Positions 45,074-57,594 of a DNA stretch of 64,000 nt are shown here, piece by piece. Position 1 is the first letter of the stretch. The number at the start of each line of letters is the position of its first letter. Both the position numbers and the translations under genes were made by a program. Origin of the DNA: Scylla paramamosain (lineage: Eukaryota > Arthropoda > Malacostraca > Decapoda > Portunidae); NCBI RefSeq assembly GCF_035594125.1, contig NC_087173.1, forward strand, positions 15,852,255 through 15,916,254, given 5' to 3'. A model generated the notes under the pieces. It saw nothing but the letters and a program-made list of their open reading frames with translations, did no database searches and was not told the DNA's origin.

Positions 45074-45358
45074 TATCACTGGGTAGTGCGTTCCACCTCA
45101 CAAAACAGTGGCACTGCACAGCACACTACAGTCACAGCTTGCTAACAGTGTTGCACAGCTGTCTCTTCCAGTGGTCCACACTGTAACAGACCATTTAGGC
45201 ATCACACACACACCTCAGTGTCAGGTACTCACTGTCTTAGACTGCCGGAGCACACAGTCCTCACAGCATGCCCTGGGGTGCAGTCATATAGTGACAGTGG
45301 CAGGCAACTACTATTCTAGCATCAGACAAGGGGAATGTTTTGTAGACTGTTGGCACAA
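45074..45358. other. part of the probable solo LTR
   Basis: Right-hand piece of the interrupted LTR after the Tigger insert. No gene seen; see 40191-45811. Confidence 0.4.
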
Positions 45359-45811
45359 GTGTGGTGTAGGGGGTAAATGGGTGCTGTCTCTCTCTCTCTT
45401 TCTCAGACTTCACTTCTATCTGGTGTTGCAGTGTGGCGTGGGTGGGGAATGGGCGCCCTCTCTCTCTCTCTTTTGGGTTTCACTTCTATCTGGCATTGCA
45501 GTGTGGCATAGGCGGGGAACAGGCACTCTCTCTCTCTCTCTGGGGGCTGCCACAGCTCCTTATATAATGTCTGTCCCTCCGTGATTGGCCAGCATGCTGC
45601 TGCTCTCCTGATCAGTCACCTTCCATACCACTTCTGGTCTCTCCAGGCTGCCTCTGCTAGCAACTCATGCATCATTGCCAATGCCTATCTTCACTACCTG
45701 GCAGAACAGTGCTACCAACATTACCTCCCTTCGCAACAACTGGTTCAGACTTCACTGCCAATGCAGGAGTTTCACTCACACTACTCCCTGGCATTGAACA
45801 CAATGCTAACA

Positions 45812-45842
45812 CTTGCTGACTCCCAGAAAATTTCTTGAGGGC
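45812..45842 (-). pseudogene. copia-like gag, short middle piece
   Basis: On the minus strand the frame reads ALKKFSGSQQ, the segment expected after the KP block of the gag at 50671-51153. It links that gag to the piece at 40190 and shows that LINE A copy 5 and the LTR interrupt one copia copy. Confidence 0.6.
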
Positions 45843-45934
45843 TTCTTCTTCTTCTTCTTCTTCTTCTTCTTCTTCTTCTTCTTCTTCTTCTTCTTCTTCT
45901 TCTTCTTCTTCTTCTTCTTCTTCTTCTTCTTCTT
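45842..45934. repeat. (CTT)31 microsatellite at the tail of LINE A copy 5
   Basis: 93 bp of CTT (GAA on the LINE strand), directly beyond the LINE's A-tail (T-run at 45941-45957). It may derive from the gag target, which has GAAGAA-like sequence. Confidence 0.95.
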
Positions 45935-47208
45935 CTCTCTCTTTTTTTTTTTTTTTTCATGCCAAGGGCAACAAAATCCAATAAAAAAAAAAGGCCCACT
46001 GAGATGCCAGTCACCAAATAGGGTCCAAAATGGTAGTAAAAAATTGAAGGATAAGTGTCTTGAAACTTCCCTCTTGAAAGAATTCAAGTCATAGGAAGGT
46101 GGAGATACAGAAGTAGGCAGGGAGTTCTAGAGTTTACCAGAGAAGGGGATGAATGATTGAGAATACTGGTTAACTCTTGCATTAGAGAGGTGAACAGAAT
46201 AGAGGTGAGAGAAAGAAGAAAGTTTTGTGCAGCAAGGCTGTGGGAGGAGGAGAGGCATGCAGTTGGCAAGATCAGAAGAGATGCAACATTACAGCAATAT
46301 GAAAAAGGCTGAAGACAGTCAGTTAGAGTAGAGGAGTTGATGAGACAAAAAGCTTTTGATTCCACCCTGTCTAGAAGAGTGGTATGAGTGGAACCCCCCC
46401 CCAGATATGTGAAGCATATTCCATACATGGACAAATAAAGCCCTTGTACAAAGTTAGTAGCTGGAAGGACGAGAAAAACAGGCAGAGACGTCTCAAAACT
46501 CCTAACTTCATAGAAGCTGTTTTAACTAGAAATAAGATGTGAAGTTTCCAGTTTAGATTATAAGTAAAGGACAGACTGAGGATGTTCAGAGTATAACAGG
46601 GGGATGTCCCAGTTGAGTGTCATTGAAGAAGAGGGGATAGTTGTCTGGAAGGTTGTTTTGAGCTGATAGTTGGATGAATTGAGTTTTTGAGGAATTGAAC
46701 AATACTAAGTTTGCTCTGCCCCAATCAGAAATTTTAGAGAGATCAGAAGTTAGGTGTTCTGTGGCTTCCCTGCATGAACTGCTTACTTCCTGAAAGGTTA
46801 GACATCTATGAAAAGATGTAGAAAAGTACAGGGTGGTATTATCAGCAAGGGAGTAGATAGGACAAGAAGTTTAGTTTAGATCACTGATGAATAGAAAGAA
46901 GAGGATGGGTGACAAGACAAAACCCTGAGGAACACCACTGTTAACAAATAAGAGAGGTGGTGTTCAAGAGATTGAAAATTAGATCTAAGACCATGAATAT
47001 TGCAGAAGTTAATGAAGAAAAGTTAAGGGAGGGTGTCAAGACACTTAGGGTAGATACCAGAAGACCAGTCCGACTTGGGGTCATTTGTAGTCTCTTCCTC
47101 ATATGGAGACTTCGAGGCTGGTGTAGGAGTTGCCATGATAATTTTTAATTTTGAGTGAAGGGTGTGTATGTATTTACCTAGTTGCGCTTTATGGGAAAAG
47201 AGCTATGC

Positions 47209-49690
47209 TCATGCTGTCCCATCTCCATATCTTTTAATATCCAACTTAGCCTTGAATCCATGTGTACTTTCTGCATTTACTATCTCCTCATCCAGACTGT
47301 TCCATACATCAATACTTCTATATGGGAAACTATACTTTTTGACGTCTCTTCTACAAGCACTCCTCTTCAGCCTCTTTCTATGTCCTCTAGTGTCCCGTGT
47401 ATCCCAGACCATTAAGTCGCTCCGGTCCACCTCCTCTACTTCCTCGTATGCTTTATATATCGCAATCAAGTTTCCCCTTTCTCTCCTCTTTTCCAACATT
47501 GGTAGATGTATCCTTGCCAATCTCTCTTCATATGACAAGTCCCTGATACTTGGTACCATCTTCATAGCTGCTCTCTGAACTCTCTCCAATTTTCTTATAT
47601 CCTTTTTCTTGTATGGTGACCACACTACTGCTGCATATTCTAGTCTAAGTCTTATCATCCATATATGCAAAGACCTGCCTTATTCTTCTCAACAAGTTAT
47701 AGGTTTCTCCTCTAATTTTGCTAATGTGTCTTTCCGGGGTCAGGTTCCCAGTCACTGTAACACCGAGATCCTTTTCCTCTTTTGCTCCATTCAACCTTAC
47801 ACCATTCAACACATAATTTCCTTTTACTCTTCTTGTACTTTTTCCAAATTCTATTACTTTACACTTCTGTAAATTAAATTCCATTTCCCATTTATAACTC
47901 CACCCTGATATCTTGTTCAGTTCTTCTTGTAATGTTCCACAGTCCTCTGCACTCTCGACTTTCTTCAGCAACTTAGCATCATCCGTAAAAAGGCTCATGT
48001 AACTGTTCACACTCTCCGTCATATCATTTATATAGACTGCAAACATGATTGGTGCAAATACTGAGCCTTGGGGTACTCCACTTATGACTTTCCTCCATGA
48101 TTTTTTATCTTTCACCACCATTTTAATTTCTCTGTTTGTCAAGAAATTTTCCATCCATCTCAGCAGGCCCTCCCCTTAGCCCACCATTATGCTTCAACTT
48201 CCACAATAATTTCCTGTGTGGCACTTTATCAAAGACCTTCTTCAGGTCTAAATAAACACAATCAGCCCATCCATCTCTTTCTTGCATTATATTGACCACT
48301 CTAGAATAAAAACTCAGTAAGTTTGTAACACATGATCTCCCTCTCCTAAATCCAAATTGTTGCTTTATTATCACTTCATTTCCTTCTAGGTACTGCATCC
48401 ATTTATCCTTCACCAATCTTTCACACATTTTGCACACCACACTTGTTAGAGACACAGGTCTATAGTTTAAGGGCTCCTCTTTACTACCACCTTTGTAGAT
48501 TGGCACTATGTTGGCTCTGTTCCATTCAATTGGGACTCTACTTTCAATTAGGGAGCTCTCAATAATATTATGTATTATACATGTCAACTGCTGATTGCAC
48601 TCTTTTAGTATCCATCCTGACACTCCATCAGGTCCAGGGGCCTTCCTAACATCTAGTCCCTCCATCTGTTTCTGGACATCCTTTCAGTCACTTGGATTTT
48701 CCCCAGACCCATTTCTTCACTCATCTCACTCTGCCATACAAATGTTTTCTCTTTTGTGAATACTGATTGAAAACTCCTGTTCATTACCTTTGCCAATTCA
48801 GCTGGATCCTCACACACTTGACCTTCATTTCACCTTCAATCTGCTTATTCCTTCTCTATTTTTCATTTTGCTGTTCACATATCTGAAGAATAGTTTTGGT
48901 TCCTCTTTGCATTTGTCCATAACATCTCTCATAATTTTTCCTTTCTTCTCTAATAACCCTTACATATTAATTTCTTGTAGTTGTGTAGTTTTGCCATAGC
49001 TCCTGCATATTTTTCCTTCGCCATCTATTCCATGCCATTTCCCTCTCCTCCCTAGCTATTTCACATCTTTTATTATACCAGTCATTGTTATATCTTCTCT
49101 TTGTCTCTACTTTTGGTACATATCTTTTCACTCCCTCTTCATAAATATTGATGAAAGCTTCCCACTTCTTTTGCACATTACTTACTGCGATAAGTGTACT
49201 CCATTCTGCTTCACCAAAGTATCTCCCCATTTGTTCAAAATTTGACTTACTGTAATTAAATCTTTCACTTTTATAATCTTCACATCTACTTTCCTCTCTT
49301 TTTTCTTTAATACAAAATCTTATCATGACTTGGTCACTTTTTCCTAGTGGACAATTATAGTTCATGTCTTCTATAATATCTGCTTCTTTTCATAATACCA
49401 AATCAAGTCTTGATGGCTCCTCTCCCCCTCTATATCTAGTGTTTTCCTCAACCCACTTTGTCATAATATTGTTCATTGCCAGTTTCAGAACCTTATCTCC
49501 CCATGTGTCTTCTCCTCCTCTTGTGTTCCATTCCTCCCAATTTATCTCTACAATTAAAATCTCCCATTATAACAATTTTGTTGTTTTGTTTAATTTTCTT
49601 TACAAGCCATTCTTTTGTCTCACTCAGCAACTGTTCATGCTCTTGTCTATTCCAGGCCTTTGTATGACAGAGTATGCCACTGTCCATGTC
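47209..49690 (-). pseudogene. LINE family C ORF2 (copy 5), broken
   Basis: Minus-strand pieces in order: endonuclease VIMGDFNCRDKLG (49493-49687), PLGKSDQVMI (48967-49365), RT VRKAPGPDGVSGWIL, NYRPVSLTSVVCKM, FGFRRGRSCVTNLL and LDLKKVFDKVPHRK (48123-48665). Then VPQGSVFAPIMF and LFTDDAKLL (47645-48154), and the C-terminal LEYAAVVWSPYKKKDIRKLER to WNSLDEE (47209-47670). The catalytic YADD/FADD is FTDD here. The + strand frames in this interval are shadows. Confidence 0.8.
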
Positions 49691-49730
49691 CCTCCCTCTC
49701 TTACAGCTGTGCCTCTGAACCCCTCACTCT

Positions 49731-50467
49731 TCACATGTACCACTTCCTCAACCTTAGGTCCATTACTCTCCAGAAAAAAAGTTCCCTTTCCTCTTGTGTT
49801 CTCTGATTGTTCCTTTCTTTTGCTTCGCTTCTCAATTCATTAAATATCTTCCTTTCTTCCTCATTCACTTCTCTTCTAATCCAGAGTTGTTTAAACTCGT
49901 TACTTTTGGCTAGCTTCCATGCATTTGCCAATGTTTATTCAGCTGCTGTTTGGGATTTTAGTTTGATGTTCAATAGTCTACTTTTTCCTTGATCATATTT
50001 TCCAATCCTGTACACTTTCTCTATTTCATCTTCCAGCTTTGTGTCCCCTTTGTTTATTACACTCAGTACTGATTGAGCTGTTTTTCTTTGTTCTGCTTCT
50101 CTTTTATACCAATTTTTTTTATCTCACTTTCTTCCTGGCCAAAGATCATTACGGTCCTCTTTTTATCTACAGTGTCTCTTACCAGGTTTTCCTTTTCCTT
50201 TATTACCTTTATAACCTCTTTTGTCAAGCCTTCTTTACTCCCCTGGTCCTTCACTACTTCTGTATAACTCACTTTTTTCTCCAACTCCTCACACTTATTT
50301 ACGGATCTTTTTGCCATTTCCTTAACTTGTTCTAGGTTTTCCTTAATTTGCTTATCCCTGTTTTTGTCTTGGACTTCAATCTTTTTCATCCTTTCCTCCA
50401 GCATATTCATTTGTATTTCTCTAGCCTTCAACATTTTATCCATCATTCCTATTTTCATTTCCAGCAT
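49731..50467 (-). pseudogene. LINE family C ORF1 (copy 5), coiled coil, broken
   Basis: 50063-50467 reads as a heptad-rich Lys/Glu protein followed by VRDTVDKKRTVMIFG, the equivalent of VTDTVQKKMCLMVFG in copy 2. 49731-49931 continues with WIRREVNEEERKIFNELRSE and ELFFWRVMDLRLRKW. The parallel structure in copies 2 and 5 supports this as a real ORF1 product of the family. Confidence 0.7.
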
Positions 50468-50689
50468 TCTAGTATGTAATTAGGTACTTGTAGTTTTGTG
50501 TGAAGGAAAAGAGTTGTCTTTAGAGAGGAGGCTGTGACTGCACCCTTGTGTTGTGAGACACAAAGGGAAACATTCAGTGAGGTCACAGCTGGGTTTAATG
50601 ATAGGTTCACAGCACCCCCTGATCCAGTGCTTTAGACCTCACTGGGAGTAATCATCATTTTGGCAGGTGCCTACTGCCTTCTCTTTTCT

Positions 50690-51153
50690 GGTTTACTAAA
50701 AGACACTGCTGTCAACACTATCTGTTTGTCTTTAACATCTAGCCCAGCACTATCCAGTAGCTTAAATGGTAAAATGCACTTAGGTATAATCACCTTGTAC
50801 TTACTAAGAACTGCATTTCTCTTTACAAATTCCAAAATGTACTTCTCCATCATGTCAAACTTTGTCCATGCTTCATATGCTGCTGACATCTCATCCTTCT
50901 TGTGCCACTTGTCCAAATGTTGCAGCAAAACACAGACTACATCGTCACTTCCCAGCTTGTCAATGCCCACTTCCTCAAAAATCTTGCTTCTCAGCTTGCT
51001 TCCTTCTGGGAATGATAGGACAACTGTAACAGCTTGTTTCTTCTTTCCAACATTGATGACAAGCTGCCATGCCTTCAATTCTTGTTTCCAGTGGTCATAA
51101 CTCTTGTTTTCTTCAAAACTTGGCACTGGAGGCCTTTTGCTGCAGTCACCCAT
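50690..51153 (-). pseudogene. copia-like Gag, N-terminal part
   Basis: Starts at ATG 51151-51153 (MGDCSKRPPVPSFEENKSYDHW) about 60 bp after the primer-binding site. A helical capsid-like region with the typical W-x-x-E-L-x-A-W block, FVKRNAVLSKYK and FKLLDSAGL follows. It is cut at about 50690 by LINE A copy 5. Gag packages the RNA. Type: Ty1/copia-like, supported by the primer site. Confidence 0.7.
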
Positions 51154-51210
51154 CTTAACTTTGTCTTTTCTTCTTGATTGGCACTAAATTTCCTTATCCC
51201 TGCCACAACT

Positions 51211-51224
51211 GCGCTCTGCTACCA
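51211..51224 (-). other. primer-binding site, initiator-Met tRNA type
   Basis: The minus strand reads TGGTAGCAGAGCGC. The first 11 bases, TGGTAGCAGAG, complement the 3' end of initiator-Met tRNA, the usual primer of Ty1/copia elements. It sits just behind a candidate LTR end (TTTAACA) and before gag. Confidence 0.7.
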
Positions 51225-51227
51225 TTT

Positions 51228-51455
51228 GTTAAAGTCGTAGATCAGTGTGTCAGGGTAAGTCAAAGGGCAGATGTACAGCATTTTGTTTTATTTATGAAAG
51301 CCAGAATCTACATGTCCAGCTAAGATGCCAGAAGCATCCTGTCCCCATAAGCAAAAAAAAAAAACAAAAGACATGCACTATCTGTAAAACGCACCTTGCG
51401 CATAACTTAAACTTTATTAACACAGGTGCTGTTTGTGGGTATTCTCTTTATGTGT
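51228..51455 (-). repeat. partial 5' LTR of the copia-like element
   Basis: Placed by position upstream of the primer site. It is interrupted at about 51456 by LINE A copy 6. The matching 3' LTR was not found. Confidence 0.45.
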
Positions 51456-52095
51456 AGCACAAGACCAGGCCAAGTTTAACCAAGGTTTGGAAAGTTTAAG
51501 ATGAGAGAAAGAGTGAGGAATGTACACCTCCATGCCAGACATAATAACTTCTGTTATGGGCTCAATACACACAGAGCTAGCTTACCAGGTTGGTTAGTAA
51601 AGGGAGAGGAAAGCCAAAGCTGTTGGTGAATGTTGAAGTCACCCAGAAAGAAGATCTCTGTGAAAGGGAAGAAAGTGAGGATGTGTTCCACTTTGGAAGT
51701 TAGATAGTCATGGAGTTAGGTGAGAGTTATACAACACAGTTGTAGCAAGATATTAGAAAATTTGGAGGATTCAAGAGTGTGAGCATGAGAGGAAGTCAGT
51801 TCATTGCCCACATAGATGCAACATTCAGCTTTAGACTGAAAGTGAGGTTAAGAAAAGTAGAAGGAAACAGTTAACAGATTACTGTTAGTAACCTCAGTGA
51901 GGAAAAGATGAGGTTTAGTAGAGAAGAGGGGATGTTCCTCTGATTGAAAATTAGATCTGAGGCTGTGAATGTTGCAGAAGCTAACAAAGAAAAAGTTGAG
52001 GGCATTGTCAAGATACTTTGGGTCAGTACCACAAGAGCAGTCCTTAAGATATTTCTAGGAGCTTCCCTAGATGAGTCCAAGGCTGGTGTAAGAGT
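51456..52095 (-). mobile_element. LINE family A copy 6, endonuclease region fragment
   Basis: Minus-strand match to the family A endonuclease and start region with several deletions. It runs from the SFSRPKP block back to the N-terminal FFxNF block near 52000. No tail is present. Confidence 0.7.
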
Positions 52096-52129
52096 TACTG
52101 TGTTGTAGTACTGATGCTAGTGACACCAG

Positions 52130-52345
52130 TGCCATCACTGCCCCCTGCAGCAAGGATATTCCTGATGTCTCAGCCCCCCAGCACACTGCTGCTAAGAGTA
52201 ATGACAGTGCAGGTGGTACCAAAGTCTTACCCCTGTGTCTTGGCCCCATAACACAACACTCACTCTGTTGTTAAGAGTAATGACTGTGCAGGTGGTGGTA
52301 CCTCCCTTAGCAATGATGTTCCTGGTGTCTTGACTCCTCATGAAA
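52130..52345. repeat. minisatellite, ~80-bp unit, about 2.5 copies
   Basis: The phrase TAAGAGTAATGAC...GTGCAGGTGG recurs near 52193 and 52273, with neighbouring sequence also repeated (CCTGATGTCTCAG / CCTGGTGTCTTGA). Confidence 0.65.
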
Positions 52346-52369
52346 TTATGTAGGCACCAGCATTGTACA

Positions 52370-52612
52370 ACTCTCTTGTACGCATAAGCATGATAAATTT
52401 GGAAACAGCTGAGATCCACCCTCACTGACTCCCTTGTAGGCACAAACATGATAAATTTGGAAACAGCTGAGATTTACTCTTTTAGGCACAAGCATAATAA
52501 ATTTGGAAACAGCTGAGGCATACATTCAATGACTCCCTTGTAGGTGTAAGCGTGATAAATTTGGAAACAGCTGTGACTTACCCTCAGTGACTTAGTGTTT
52601 AGCAAACTAGAA
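52370..52612. repeat. minisatellite, 58-bp unit, 4 copies
   Basis: GATAAATTTGGAAACAGCTG begins at 52392, 52450, 52496 (variant) and 52554. The spacing is 58 bp except for one unit with a 12-bp deletion. Confidence 0.85.
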
Positions 52613-52756
52613 GGGCATTAGGGACATCCATATCCCTTTGTAGGAGTGATTATCCTGAGTTTCTTAAGTGAGATATAGACCTTATGAATGAAGATGTATG
52701 TAACTCACTGACACCTCAGTTAAATGGCGAAGTACAGGCAGACAGCAAGAGACAGT

Positions 52757-52835
52757 AGGGTACGTAAGAACATAAGAACATAAGAAATAAGGGAAGCTGC
52801 AAGAGGCGACCAGGCTTACACGTGGCAGTCCCTTA
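52757..52835 (-). mobile_element. LINE family F 3' UTR tail
   Basis: It matches 2513-2590 and includes a short repeated GAACATAA tail at 52769-52785 on the + strand. No coding part is present. Confidence 0.6.
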
Positions 52836-53958
52836 GTGTGCTAAGGTGTTAGATAGTGAACCAGGAAGACAGGTTGGTTGCCAATTGGCCTCTGCTGTGT
52901 CATGTTTGTGAGTAATACTTAAAAATTTCCTAAGTGTCTTAAATGTCTTGACTTTAATTGTGTCAGGTATACTGTGGCTTTTCATGTGTTTTCATGTGTT
53001 TCATGTGATTATTTCATGCCTGGTAAAGATTTGTGAAATAGTAATTCCTGTCATTCTTTGCATGCAGTGACCCATTGTTTTATTATATTTTGTTATTGTG
53101 CCAATTCCCCAGTCACATATTTTAAGAAAAGTACAGAAAAAATATTACCTACTGAAGTAAACTGAAGTAGACCAAAAAAAGAACCAGTTACTGGTTTAAA
53201 TGAAAGGGATCAAATAAATGGATGAATGCTTTTACTTTATAACACTGACAAGATGGAAGCCAGGCCGAGGAGGATTTCTTTCTATTTGATCCCGCCTTTT
53301 AGGGCTGAAGACCTTGAGGTGGGACTACCTACCTAACTAAATTAACAAAATCTCTGGGATCTTGAAATGCTTGTCTGCACAGTGTATGGATGGATGATCC
53401 ATTCAGTTCATCAGGCAGGTTGTGGTTTAGGTGTGGAGTGGCTACCAGTGATGTGAGGGTAAAGGGGTAGTGGGGCAACACCTTTGGTGAATGTCCACAA
53501 GATGCCCCTGGCTGTCCCTCATGGTCTTTGGTGGGGCTTGCAGTTTCTGGTAATGTTATGTGGTCCCTCTCTCTAGGCAGTCCCTTCCTTGACAACATCT
53601 ACAGGGAGTATTTAGGCATCACCTCTCTACTGGATACCACCTTGGGTGTTCTGGGTACATGATAGTCACCTACTCACTGTTTCTGCCTGGGTTTAGTGTC
53701 TGTTTTTTTGGCCTGGATACAGGGGAGCATGTGACCACCAGGGAAGTGTGTCAAGGTCAGAAAGAATGGAGGAGGCTACATGGGTTGTGGGCTTGGGTCA
53801 GTGGTATCCTTCCACATAACCTGGCACTTGGTGATTGGCTGAGGTTCTTATCAGCACTACTTAATTGCCTGGGAATCCATACTGTTATCTCCTACTACCT
53901 CCTATGCCTAACTGATATCCTCTGCCTGGGTTTGGCATGATTAATACACAATATTCTC
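52836..53958. other. unannotated stretch
   Basis: No recognisable gene, LINE or element ends. Open frames of up to 93 codons here have no domain I know. Confidence 0.35.
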
Positions 53959-54335
53959 ACCTTAAGCCCTGTTCACACATTGGCGAATTTGAATGATGAA
54001 AGTGTTGTGACTCCATTGTGACTTGTTCACAGTGGAGTTGCTGTGCATTTGCAGTGGAGTTGCCGCATGTTCTCAGCAGACTTGCAGCAGAGTTAGTAAA
54101 GTAGGATGAGTCACAGTGCATTCACCAGGCAATGGTGAATGTTTTGGACTGTTCTAAACATTCGCAGTGGAGTTGCCATGGTTGGGAGTCACAGCATGTT
54201 CACAGCAGGGTCACAGCACTGTTGCAACTGTTGGCACTGTCCCAATGGATTCACAGTGGTGTTGCAGCAAGTCTCTCACATTTGCAGTGCTGTCACAGCA
54301 GATTTGTCATAGTAGCAACCTCTTCTACATTACCT
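53959..54335. repeat. degenerate repeats of a GCAGTGGAGTTGC-like motif
   Basis: CAGTGGAGTTGC (or TTGCAGCA-type variants) recurs irregularly about six times. The block starts TTAAGCCCTGTTCACACA, which resembles the end of a DNA transposon or MITE, but no inverted partner was found. Confidence 0.5.
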
Positions 54336-54395
54336 TCATACCTTTGTGCTAAGGTCAGATGACAGTGGATCGATACTTCCCTGCAAAGATGATTG

Positions 54396-54530
<135 letters not shown>

Positions 54531-54559
54531 CACTCACTCACAAACATGAAAAAGTTTAT

Positions 54560-56448
54560 AAGTATCTCCTATATACCTAATTACAAACAGGTATGAAACA
54601 ATTAGCTACATAAAGATCCTAAGAGAAGAACAAAGGCAATATGGAAAAGATGTAATAGACAGGTATAAACATGGGACCAAACTCTTCTATAGGCATGTAA
54701 ATGGCAAATTGAAAAGTAAAGAGAGCATAGAGAAACTGAGGGTGGATGGAATTGAATACGAGGATCTAATAGAGATGGCAGAAATGATGAATAAGAGCTT
54801 CAATAAAGTTTAAGGGAAAAGAAATTTATCAGACCACCAGACATACAAGAAAATAGAATAATGACAGAAATTCAATTAATGGTACAGGAAGTTGAAGAGA
54901 TCATCAAGAATCTTGGAAATCAGCATGACTGGATGGAGTGTCAGGATAGAAACTAAGAGAGTGCAGCTTATGGATAAATTAGATGCCCTCATATGTGCCT
55001 CCATTATTGAAAGAATAATTTCACAGGATTGGAAGAGTGCAAACATTGTGCCCATATTCAAGGGAGGTGACAAGTATGACCCACTCAGCTACAGATCAGT
55101 CTCACTGACAAGTGTGGTGGAAAAAGTATGTGAAAGAATAATAGATAAATAAATCAATAATATTTTTTGAAGATAATGAAATCCTTACAAAATGCCAATT
55201 TGTATTCAGAAAGGAAGGATCTTGTTTTACAAACTTGTTGTGTTATTACTTAAGAGCAATTGATATAATTGAAGAGAGAGATGGTTGGGCAGACTGCATT
55301 TTACCTGGACTTAAAGAAGGCAAAGAAAGAGATGGATGGGTGGATGCTGTATATCTGGATATAAAAAAAAACACCTGACAGGGTTCCTACTATGGAAACT
55401 GGGAAATATAGGAGATTTAAAAGCCAAAATATTAAGTTGGATGCAAGACTATTTGAAGGGCAGACAGACAAATGAGGACAATAATCCAAGATAATACTTC
55501 AAGCTGGAGGGAAGTAACAAGTGGAGTACCACAAAGATCTGCATTAGCACCAATTATGTTTCAGATTTACATGTATGATATGTGGAAAGGATGAAATAGC
55601 TACATTGATATGTTCACTGGTGATGCAAAGTTGCTAAGAGTTATAAAGAGCCAGGAGGATTGTAAGCAGCTACAGAGAGATTTAGATAAAATCTATGCTT
55701 GGAGTCTAAAGTGGAATCTTGAATTGAATCCTAAGAAATGCCATGTGTTGGAAATGGGAAAAAAGTACAAGACCTACATGGAACAATAAAATGGGTGAAG
55801 ATATGATAATGAAAAAGAAAAAAGAAAAAAATTTGGGGCTGATTGTTCATGACACACTGTCACCAGAGAAACATATAAGTGGGATATTTGGCTCCACATA
55901 ACATAAGTAACATAAGAGTGGCTTTTACCTACATGGACATGGATATGATGAAAAAAAACAATTACAACCATGATAAGTCCCAAGTTAGAGTATGTTGCAT
56001 TGGTATAGTCTCCACACAGGAAGAAGGATATAAGGAAATTAGGAAGAATACAGAGGAAAGCAATGAAAATGGTGCCAAAATTGAAGGAAAACAAGGAGTG
56101 ACTGGAAGAAATGAAATTAACAACTTTGGAAGAGAGAAGAGAAAGGGAAGACTTGAACATTGTAGAAATTAATAAACCATATGGAAAGGTAGACACAATT
56201 TTTGGAGATGCATATGGATGAAGGGACAAAATGTATGAGAGTACAAAAAAGATTAAGAAGAGTAAATGTCTCAGTGACATTGAGAAATACAGTTTCCTAT
56301 ATCAAAGCATTGATTTCTGGAATAGCTTAAGTGAGGAGGTGGTTACAGCTGTTAGTGTGATCATATTTAAAGAGTAATTGGATGACTGTATATATGGAGA
56401 CAACACAAATGAGCTTTAGTTCAGATCCTGTACAATACAACTAGGTAA

Positions 56449-56450
<2 letters not shown>
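54560..56450 (+). mobile_element. LINE family C copy 6 (CR1-like), heavily degraded
   Basis: Scattered blocks in the family C order: TKLFYRHVNGKL, SYRSVSLTSVVEKVCE (54892-55152), FRKEGSCFTNLL, DGWADC, then a second DGWVDAVYLDI near 55330. The 3' part ends in ACAACTAGGTAAATACA (about 56437) and a long AC array. Stops are abundant. Confidence 0.7.

Positions 56451-56528
<78 letters not shown>
56451..56528. repeat. (AC)39 microsatellite at LINE C tail
   Basis: It continues directly from the LINE tail ATACA, consistent with growth from the element's own tail. Confidence 0.95.
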
Positions 56529-57317
<789 letters not shown>

Positions 57318-57360
57318 CCTCACTGGGACTTTTTTTGTGCCCTTGGCTGGTGGCCCTCCT

Positions 57361-57392
<32 letters not shown>
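57318..57392 (+). mobile_element. LINE family A-like 3' tail with poly-A
   Basis: GTGCCCTTGGC...CCTCCTACAT followed by about 30 A matches the very end of LINE A (compare 14285-14332). Only the tail is present, so it is severely 5'-truncated or a related family. Confidence 0.6.
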
Positions 57393-57396
<4 letters not shown>

Positions 57397-57594
57397 CCCT
57401 TTTAATAAAGGTTGGACTAATGACATATATTGTCATTGTATGTATCATTATCATTGTATAAAGATCAGTTTGTTTCTATAGAGGTGATATAACATTTAAT
57501 TAATTAACTCTGAATGGCAAAATGTGTAGTAGATCTCAGTGTAGAATCTGGATGCACCATGAAAGGGAATAAACTTATTTTAAATAATTTTCAG

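Larger units (their letters stand above)
40191..45811 (-). mobile_element. probable solo LTR (~1.05 kb) in copia gag, split by a Tigger element
   Basis: The sequence between the two separated gag pieces, after removing the Tigger insert, is about 1.05 kb. It has TGTTA...TAACA ends (40191 and 45811). On the minus strand it has TATATAAGG near 45560 and AATAAA at 40399-40404, the order expected in an LTR. A 68-bp imperfect tandem repeat lies at about 45360-45545. No clean target duplication was found and no matching LTR exists in the window, so it could also be another element type. Confidence 0.45.
47173..50471 (-). mobile_element. LINE family C copy 5 (CR1-like), nested in LINE A copy 5
   Basis: It begins at its 3' tail (TGTATTTACCTAGTTG on the + strand) and ends with ORF1. 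A 7-bp direct repeat GTATGTA at 47166-47172 and 50472-50478 is the likely target duplication, located in the CA-containing 5' UTR of LINE A. It contains ORF1 coiled-coil pieces (49731-50467) and ORF2 endonuclease and RT pieces. Confidence 0.85.
45935..50689 (-). mobile_element. LINE family A copy 5, internally deleted and split by a CR1-like LINE
   Basis: Minus-strand LINE with tail at 45941-45957, C-terminal and RT pieces to about 46943, then a jump (about 2 kb lost) to the 5' coding start (46944-47165), and its 5' UTR at 50479-50689. LINE C copy 5 lies between the last two. It inserted into a copia gag frame, whose sides are at 50690 and 45842. Confidence 0.8.

Noticed and set aside
45813..46094. 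Poly-Phe/poly-Lys/poly-Arg frames over the CTT array
   Set aside because: Translation of a trinucleotide microsatellite and a poly-T LINE tail.
52370..52612. Regularly spaced 58-bp repeats as a CRISPR array
   Set aside because: Units are directly adjacent with no unique spacers, and the context is eukaryotic.
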